A stretch of DNA of 39,171 bases from Saprospiraceae bacterium. GTDB lineage: Bacteria > Bacteroidota > Bacteroidia > Chitinophagales > Saprospiraceae. The stretch lies in NCBI GenBank assembly GCA_018224445.1, contig JAGTVA010000024.1:1-39171 (forward strand). Direction: 5' to 3'. Below the pieces are notes generated by a model that saw only the letters and a list, made by a program, of their open reading frames with translations, ran no database searches and was not told the DNA's origin. Both the position numbers and the translations under genes were made by a program. Below are positions 34,918 to 39,171 of the stretch, piece by piece; positions within the stretch are counted from its first letter, which is position 1; each line of letters begins with the position of its first letter.

Positions 34918-36243
34918 ATGAAAATTGGAATTATTTTTTGCCTCAGCATGATGTTGCTTATACCCTATGATTTGTTTACCCAAAACATCAATCGCGAAAT
35001 AAGGGAGGCATCCAGAGAGCTCACTCGTTTCAACCTGGATCCCCTTCAGAACAAAGCCAACCTTATCGAAGCTAAAAAGATAATTGAAGGGGTCATTCAA
35101 ATGAAGGAAGCGGAAACCAATTTCAGAGCCTGGCAGACAAGAGGTGAAATTTACAATTCTTCGCTAACTGCAGAAATCACCATGATTACCCTGGAGGGAA
35201 AGGAGGGATTTGAAAACCCAGAGGACGGTGTAATTGCTTATCAGTCCTTTGAAAGAGCCATTTCTCTCGCAGAAAAACGGCACGAAGAGCGGGATGCTCT
35301 TGCAGGAATTACTGAAGCTGCTGGACATTTGGGTAACATTGGTAGCATGTTTATCGAAAAACAGGATTATGCAGCGGCTTTCCAACCCCTTAATCTGGTG
35401 TACAAAATTCATAATATACTTATTGAGAAAGGAGAAGACCCCATTTTTGAAAATGAGGAAGAACTCAATAACCACCTCTATATATTGGGAGTTTGTGGAT
35501 TACAAGCCGGTGAAACTGACCTTGCTGAAAAGTATATGTTGCATCTCTACGAAAAGAGATACGATGAATCCAGGGTTTACGTAACCCTATTTAATATGTA
35601 CGTGGAAGACAATGAGGAAAAAGCCCTTGAAATTTTAGAAACAGGGAAAAAGGTATCGCCTGAAGATATCGATATTCTCTATGCAGAGATAAACTATTAC
35701 ATCGCCAAGAACGACTTTAAAAATCTACAGGAAAAGCTGACGGTTGCCATTGAAAAAGACCCGGAGAACCACACGCTATACAATGTCCTGGGTAATGTAT
35801 TTATGAATTTGATGACCGAGGCCATGGAAAATGAGGAAGAAGAAGATGTGATTCAAAAGTACTTTGAAACTTCCCTAAAATACCTTGAGGAGGCTATAGA
35901 GTTAGAGCCCACTTTTTTTGAGCCTTACTACACCATTGGTTCTATTTACTTTAACAGAGCAGCCATTTTGACACAAAGAATGAATGAGCTTACCATGTCC
36001 CGGGAGGACCAAAAATTGTATGAACAGTATACAAAGGAAGCAAACGAGTTGTTTAATAAAGCTCTGCCATACTTCAAAAAGGCAGAGAGTCTGGAACCTA
36101 ATGACATAACTACCCTGATTGCACTGCGAGAGACATTTGCGAGAATGCAAGACTTTGAGCTCTACAATGTATTCAATGAGAGACTAGAAAAAATTGAGAG
36201 TGGAGAAAAGCTTGAATCTTCATATTTTAATTTCAAGGAATAA
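34918..36243 (+). CDS. Exported TPR protein downstream of gyrA
   Basis: The 441-residue protein has a signal peptide (about 1-22, ending LFTQ) and helical TPR-like repeats, for example YNVLGNVFMNL followed by YLEEAIELEPTFFEPYYTIG and the last unit ELFNKALPYFKKAESLEPND. TPR units carry the usual E/L/P ending of helix B. A TPR gene directly after gyrA is a recurring arrangement in Bacteroidota, from memory. It probably binds other envelope proteins. An intrinsic terminator follows 50 bases after the stop. Confidence 0.85.
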   Translation: MKIGIIFCLSMMLLIPYDLFTQNINREIREASRELTRFNLDPLQNKANLIEAKKIIEGVIQMKEAETNFRAWQTRGEIYNSSLTAEITMITLEGKEGFENPEDGVIAYQSFERAISLAEKRHEERDALAGITEAAGHLGNIGSMFIEKQDYAAAFQPLNLVYKIHNILIEKGEDPIFENEEELNNHLYILGVCGLQAGETDLAEKYMLHLYEKRYDESRVYVTLFNMYVEDNEEKALEILETGKKVSPEDIDILYAEINYYIAKNDFKNLQEKLTVAIEKDPENHTLYNVLGNVFMNLMTEAMENEEEEDVIQKYFETSLKYLEEAIELEPTFFEPYYTIGSIYFNRAAILTQRMNELTMSREDQKLYEQYTKEANELFNKALPYFKKAESLEPNDITTLIALRETFARMQDFELYNVFNERLEKIESGEKLESSYFNFKE

Positions 36244-36293
36244 TCAATCACCAGGTTTCAAATAGTTCCCGGTAGGAGATAATTTTAATGTAC

Positions 36294-36329
36294 AATTCCC
36301 CTGGATTTTTCCGGGGGAATTTTTTTTTA
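36294..36329 (+). terminator. Intrinsic terminator of the gyrA-TPR transcript
   Basis: AATTCCCCTGG (36294-36304) pairs with CCGGGGGAATT (36311-36321, one T-G pair) around a 6-base loop, followed by an unbroken T-tract to 36328. It is the strongest terminator in the window. Confidence 0.9.
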
Positions 36330-36335
36330 TATTTG
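36328..36335 (+). promoter_or_regulatory. -7 box TATATTTG of ettA, abutting the terminator
   Basis: Perfect TAnnTTTG that begins at the last T of the terminator T-tract and ends 16 bases before the ettA ATG. The leader would be about 10 bases. Confidence 0.6.
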
Positions 36336-36351
36336 CAAAAATATTATTCAG

Positions 36352-38040
36352 ATGGATCAAAAGATAATTTTTTCAATGATGGGAGTGAGCAAAATGCTTC
36401 CCCAAAATAACAAAACCATTATTAAAGACATTCACTTGTCTTTCTTTTACGGTGCGAAAATCGGAATAATCGGGTTAAATGGATCCGGTAAATCTACCTT
36501 GCTAAGAATTATTGCCGGAGAGGATCAAAACTATCAGGGAAAGATCGAATTTCAAAAAGATTACTCTATTGGTTTTTTGGAACAGGAGCCTACACTTGAT
36601 GGCTCTAAAACGGTAAAGGAAACCGTTAGTGAGGGAGTTCAGGAGATAATGGATGTCCTCGCAGAGTACGAAGAAGTAAATCAGGCCATGGGGATGGAAG
36701 AGAACTATATGGATCCCGATAAAATGGATAAATTACTACACAAGCAGGGAAGTCTGGGAGAAAAAATCGATTTAGTGAACGGTTGGGAAATTGATTCCGT
36801 ACTGGAGCGCGCAATGGATGCACTAAAATGTCCGGATGCCGATAAATCTGTTGAAATTTTATCGGGTGGAGAAAAAAGAAGAGTAGCGCTCTGCAGATTG
36901 CTGCTGAAGAATCCCGATATTTTATTACTGGATGAGCCCACCAACCACCTGGACGCCGAATCTGTTCATTGGTTGGAGCAACACCTGGCGAGGTATAAAG
37001 GAACTGTCATTGCCGTGACCCACGACAGATATTTTTTGGACAATGTAGCAGGCTGGATACTTGAATTAGACAGAGGAGAAGGTATCCCCTGGGAAGGAAA
37101 CTACTCGAGTTGGCTCGAGCAAAAGGGAAAAAGACTGGCTACCGAGGAAAAGCAGGAGAGCAAAAGACAAAAGGCACTTCAGCGGGAATTGGAATGGGTG
37201 AGAATGAATCCCAAAGGGCGACAGGCTAAAGCCAAGGCCAGACTTAGTAATTATGAAAAAATGGCTTCAGAAGAGGCCAGGTCAAAAAATGCCAATTTAG
37301 AAATTTTTATTCCCCCGGGCCCCAGACTGGGCAACAATGTGATCGATGCCAATGGTTTGTATAAGGGATACTACGATCAGCTCTTGATTGAGGATTTGAG
37401 TTTTCAGCTCCCCCCGGCCGGTATCGTGGGAGTTATCGGACCCAATGGAGCCGGAAAAACCACCCTGTTCCGGATGATAATGGGACAGGAGAAACCCGAT
37501 AAAGGCGATATTCAAGTAGGCGAAACCGTTAAGATCGGATATGTGGATCAAACACACGAAGATATTCACCCCGATAAAACAGTTTACGAAGTGGTTTCCA
37601 ACGGCCTTGATTTTATTCCCTTGGGGAATACAGAGATCAACAGCAGAGCCTACCTCGCGCGTTTTAACTTTACCGGTGCCGATCAGGAAAAAAAATGCGG
37701 TGTTCTGTCGGGTGGTGAGAGGAACAGGTTGCACCTTGCGATGTGCTTAAAACAAGAAGCCAATGTACTGTTGCTGGATGAGCCCACCAACGACATCGAC
37801 GTCAATACGCTAAGGGCGTTGGAAGAGGCTATTGAAAATTTTGCAGGATGCGCAGTCATTATCTCCCACGACCGATGGTTTTTAGATAGGGTAGCGACTC
37901 ATATATTGGCATTTGAGGGAGATGCGCAGGTCTACTTTTTTGAAGGGGGCTTTACCGATTATGAGGAGAACCGAAGAAAACGACTGGGTGAAATCGGAAG
38001 CAAAAAATTTAAATACAGAAAGTTGACGGCTGAAGGGTAG
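36352..38040 (+). CDS. ettA: Energy-dependent translational throttle protein EttA (ABC-F)
   Basis: The 562-residue ABC-F protein has two ATPase domains and no membrane segment. Walker A motifs are GLNGSGKST (41-49) and GPNGAGKTT (363-371); signatures are LSGGEKRRVALC and LSGGERNRLHLA; Walker B motifs run into DEPTNHLD and DEPTNDID. Between them lies the arm/linker region with the basic helix ALQRELEWVRMNPKGRQAKA. EttA binds the ribosomal E site and gates the first peptide bonds according to ATP/ADP ratio. The length and the EttA-type linker separate it from Uup and resistance ABC-F proteins. Confidence 0.95.
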   Translation: MDQKIIFSMMGVSKMLPQNNKTIIKDIHLSFFYGAKIGIIGLNGSGKSTLLRIIAGEDQNYQGKIEFQKDYSIGFLEQEPTLDGSKTVKETVSEGVQEIMDVLAEYEEVNQAMGMEENYMDPDKMDKLLHKQGSLGEKIDLVNGWEIDSVLERAMDALKCPDADKSVEILSGGEKRRVALCRLLLKNPDILLLDEPTNHLDAESVHWLEQHLARYKGTVIAVTHDRYFLDNVAGWILELDRGEGIPWEGNYSSWLEQKGKRLATEEKQESKRQKALQRELEWVRMNPKGRQAKAKARLSNYEKMASEEARSKNANLEIFIPPGPRLGNNVIDANGLYKGYYDQLLIEDLSFQLPPAGIVGVIGPNGAGKTTLFRMIMGQEKPDKGDIQVGETVKIGYVDQTHEDIHPDKTVYEVVSNGLDFIPLGNTEINSRAYLARFNFTGADQEKKCGVLSGGERNRLHLAMCLKQEANVLLLDEPTNDIDVNTLRALEEAIENFAGCAVIISHDRWFLDRVATHILAFEGDAQVYFFEGGFTDYEENRRKRLGEIGSKKFKYRKLTAEG

Positions 38041-38093
38041 TGGGGTAATTGTATCAAAATTATCTATATACCGGGAGAAACGAAATAGGTTAA

Positions 38094-38138
38094 CCTGAGA
38101 TTAAATAACTCAGGAGATAATAATCGGAGTTTTACTCC
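38094..38138. terminator. Two hairpins between convergent ettA and rarA
   Basis: CCTGAG (38094-38099) pairs with CTCAGG (38109-38114), and GGAGT (38126-38130) with ACTCC (38134-38138) followed by TTTTG on the plus strand. The second overlaps the rarA stop. Together they may end transcription from both sides. Confidence 0.4.
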
Positions 38139-39171
38139 TTTTGTTTGTCGAGCCTGTGCTTGAATTTTTCCTCATGAGCATTGTCGGCCGGAGTGTAAAG
38201 ACTGACATTTTTGATTTCCACCGGAAGGTAATCCTGAATTACAAAGTTATCCTTGTAATCGTGTGGGTAGAGATAGCCTTTGCCGTACCCCAGTTCTCTG
38301 GTGAGCTTACTCGTGGCATTTCTCAGGTGTAGGGGGACCTTGACGTTGGGAAATTGCCTGGCGAGCTCTCCTGCCTTATTCCTCGCGACATAAGCCGAGT
38401 TGGATTTGGGTGAGCAAGCGAGATATATAGCGGTTTGACTCATGGGTATTTCGGCTTCGGGAAGGCCGATGTTTACAGCTGACCGGAAACAGGAATCCGC
38501 GAGGAGCATAGCGTTGGGGTTTGCCAATCCGATATCCTCGGAAGCTGAAATGATCATTCTTCTACAGATAAACTTGATGTCCTCTCCTCCCGCCAGCATT
38601 CGATGCATCCAAAAGAGGGCAGCATCGGGATCACTTCCCCTTATGCTTTTGATAAATGCGGAGGCCATGTCGTAGTGATTTTCTCCGTCTTTATCGTATT
38701 GAGCGACATCCAGGTGAATTACCTGAGCGACCAATTCGTCTGTAATGCTAATTTTTTTGGAATTTTCTGAAGCCACCGATTCAACAGCGGATTCCAACGC
38801 GTTCAACAATCGCCTGACATCTCCCCCCGAATACCGAAAGAGCTCGGTTTTATCCTTCAAATCAATGTCGTACTGTGAGAGAATCTCGTCGTCGCGAATG
38901 GCCTTGTCCAGAAGAATGGAGAGTTCATCAACCCCCATTTCCTGAAATTTATACACCCTGCATCGGGAAAGCAAGGCATTGTTGATTTCAAACGACGGAT
39001 TTTCTGTAGTGGCACCGATCAGGCTGATGATTCCCTTTTCCACTCCACCCAACAGTGAATCCTGTTGAGACTTCGAAAATCGGTGGATCTCGTCCAAAAA
39101 CAAAATGGGTGCGGGTCGATGAGTGGTGATCAATTCCCTGGCGTGGGCCAGTATATCCCTGACTGCCTTTA
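38132..39171 (-). CDS. rarA: Replication-associated recombination protein RarA (MgsA), N-terminus cut by window edge
   Basis: The frame is open to the right edge, giving 346 residues of the C-terminal part of this AAA+ ATPase; the Walker A region and true start lie outside. Visible motifs are Walker B LFLDEIHRFSKSQQD, sensor 1 GATTENPSFEIN, and sensor 2 region YSGGDVRRLLNAL. The C-terminal tetramer domain follows (FWMHRMLAGGEDIKFICRRM, then GYGKGYLYPHD). RarA acts at stalled forks together with single-strand binding protein. An apparent start at 39133 is a TTG coding for an internal leucine, not the real start. Confidence 0.95.
   Translation of the reverse strand, partial: KAVRDILAHARELITTHRPAPILFLDEIHRFSKSQQDSLLGGVEKGIISLIGATTENPSFEINNALLSRCRVYKFQEMGVDELSILLDKAIRDDEILSQYDIDLKDKTELFRYSGGDVRRLLNALESAVESVASENSKKISITDELVAQVIHLDVAQYDKDGENHYDMASAFIKSIRGSDPDAALFWMHRMLAGGEDIKFICRRMIISASEDIGLANPNAMLLADSCFRSAVNIGLPEAEIPMSQTAIYLACSPKSNSAYVARNKAGELARQFPNVKVPLHLRNATSKLTRELGYGKGYLYPHDYKDNFVIQDYLPVEIKNVSLYTPADNAHEEKFKHRLDKQKE

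Noticed and set aside
1-39171. Defence system, prophage, toxin-antitoxin pair or CRISPR array
   Set aside because: Read across both strands, no integrase, transposase, repeat-spacer array, or paired small toxin-antitoxin genes were seen; YhaO-YhaN is a repair-type complex rather than a recognised defence island.

Overview
This 39,171-base window reads as an ordinary chromosomal stretch of a member of the Bacteroidota, most likely a Saprospiria/Lewinella-like organism. The clues are a C-terminal type IX secretion (type B) sorting domain on a 920-residue secreted protein, the Bacteroidota -7 promoter element TAnnTTTG in front of several genes, almost no Shine-Dalgarno sequences, and several families typical of the phylum (DUF5522, DUF6580, long periplasmic TPR proteins). 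The phylum is well supported; the family is inference. I see no rRNA, tRNA, CRISPR array, insertion sequence or prophage.

Layout. 1-4629 (mostly minus): a truncated outer-membrane barrel-like protein, a 1039-residue periplasmic TPR protein, a tiny Cys-rich DUF5522 gene with a TTG start, and a DUF6580 membrane protein. 4836-8951 (plus): a CPBP membrane protease, an exported M1 metallopeptidase and fmt. 8954-9196 (minus): a small exported protein. 9468-13684 (plus): the translationally coupled pair yhaO-yhaN (SbcD/SbcC-like nuclease and ATPase). 13713-23638 (minus): cytochrome c, SCO protein and an acidic lipoprotein in one overlapping operon, then an Hsp15-like S4 protein, PPK2, riboflavin synthase, the T9SS-secreted protein, and der-rfbC-rfbD. 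23813-26252 (plus): acyl-CoA synthetase and an exported protein. 26268-31411 (minus): a DUF547 protein, FtsK, a rhomboid protease and a conserved two-ended protein with a disordered middle. 31633-38040 (plus): thymidine kinase, gyrA, a TPR protein and ettA. 38132-39171 (minus): rarA, cut by the right edge.

How they work together. Most genes are housekeeping: DNA topology and segregation (gyrA, ftsK), fork and break repair (rarA, yhaO-yhaN), translation (fmt, der, ettA, hslR) and cofactor, nucleotide or sugar synthesis (ribE, tdk, rfbC, rfbD). The accessory part is cell envelope: TPR/barrel pair, T9SS cargo, membrane proteases and a copper/heme operon.

The window looks ordinary, and I do not claim a new defence or mobile system. 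The less expected signals are: a perfect TAnnTTTG box placed exactly 19 bases before the start codon of four unrelated genes; a 9-base motif shared by two divergent promoters; a terminator whose U-tract supplies the first base of the next gene's promoter; and a GC-rich GCGCAGAG-type intergenic repeat.
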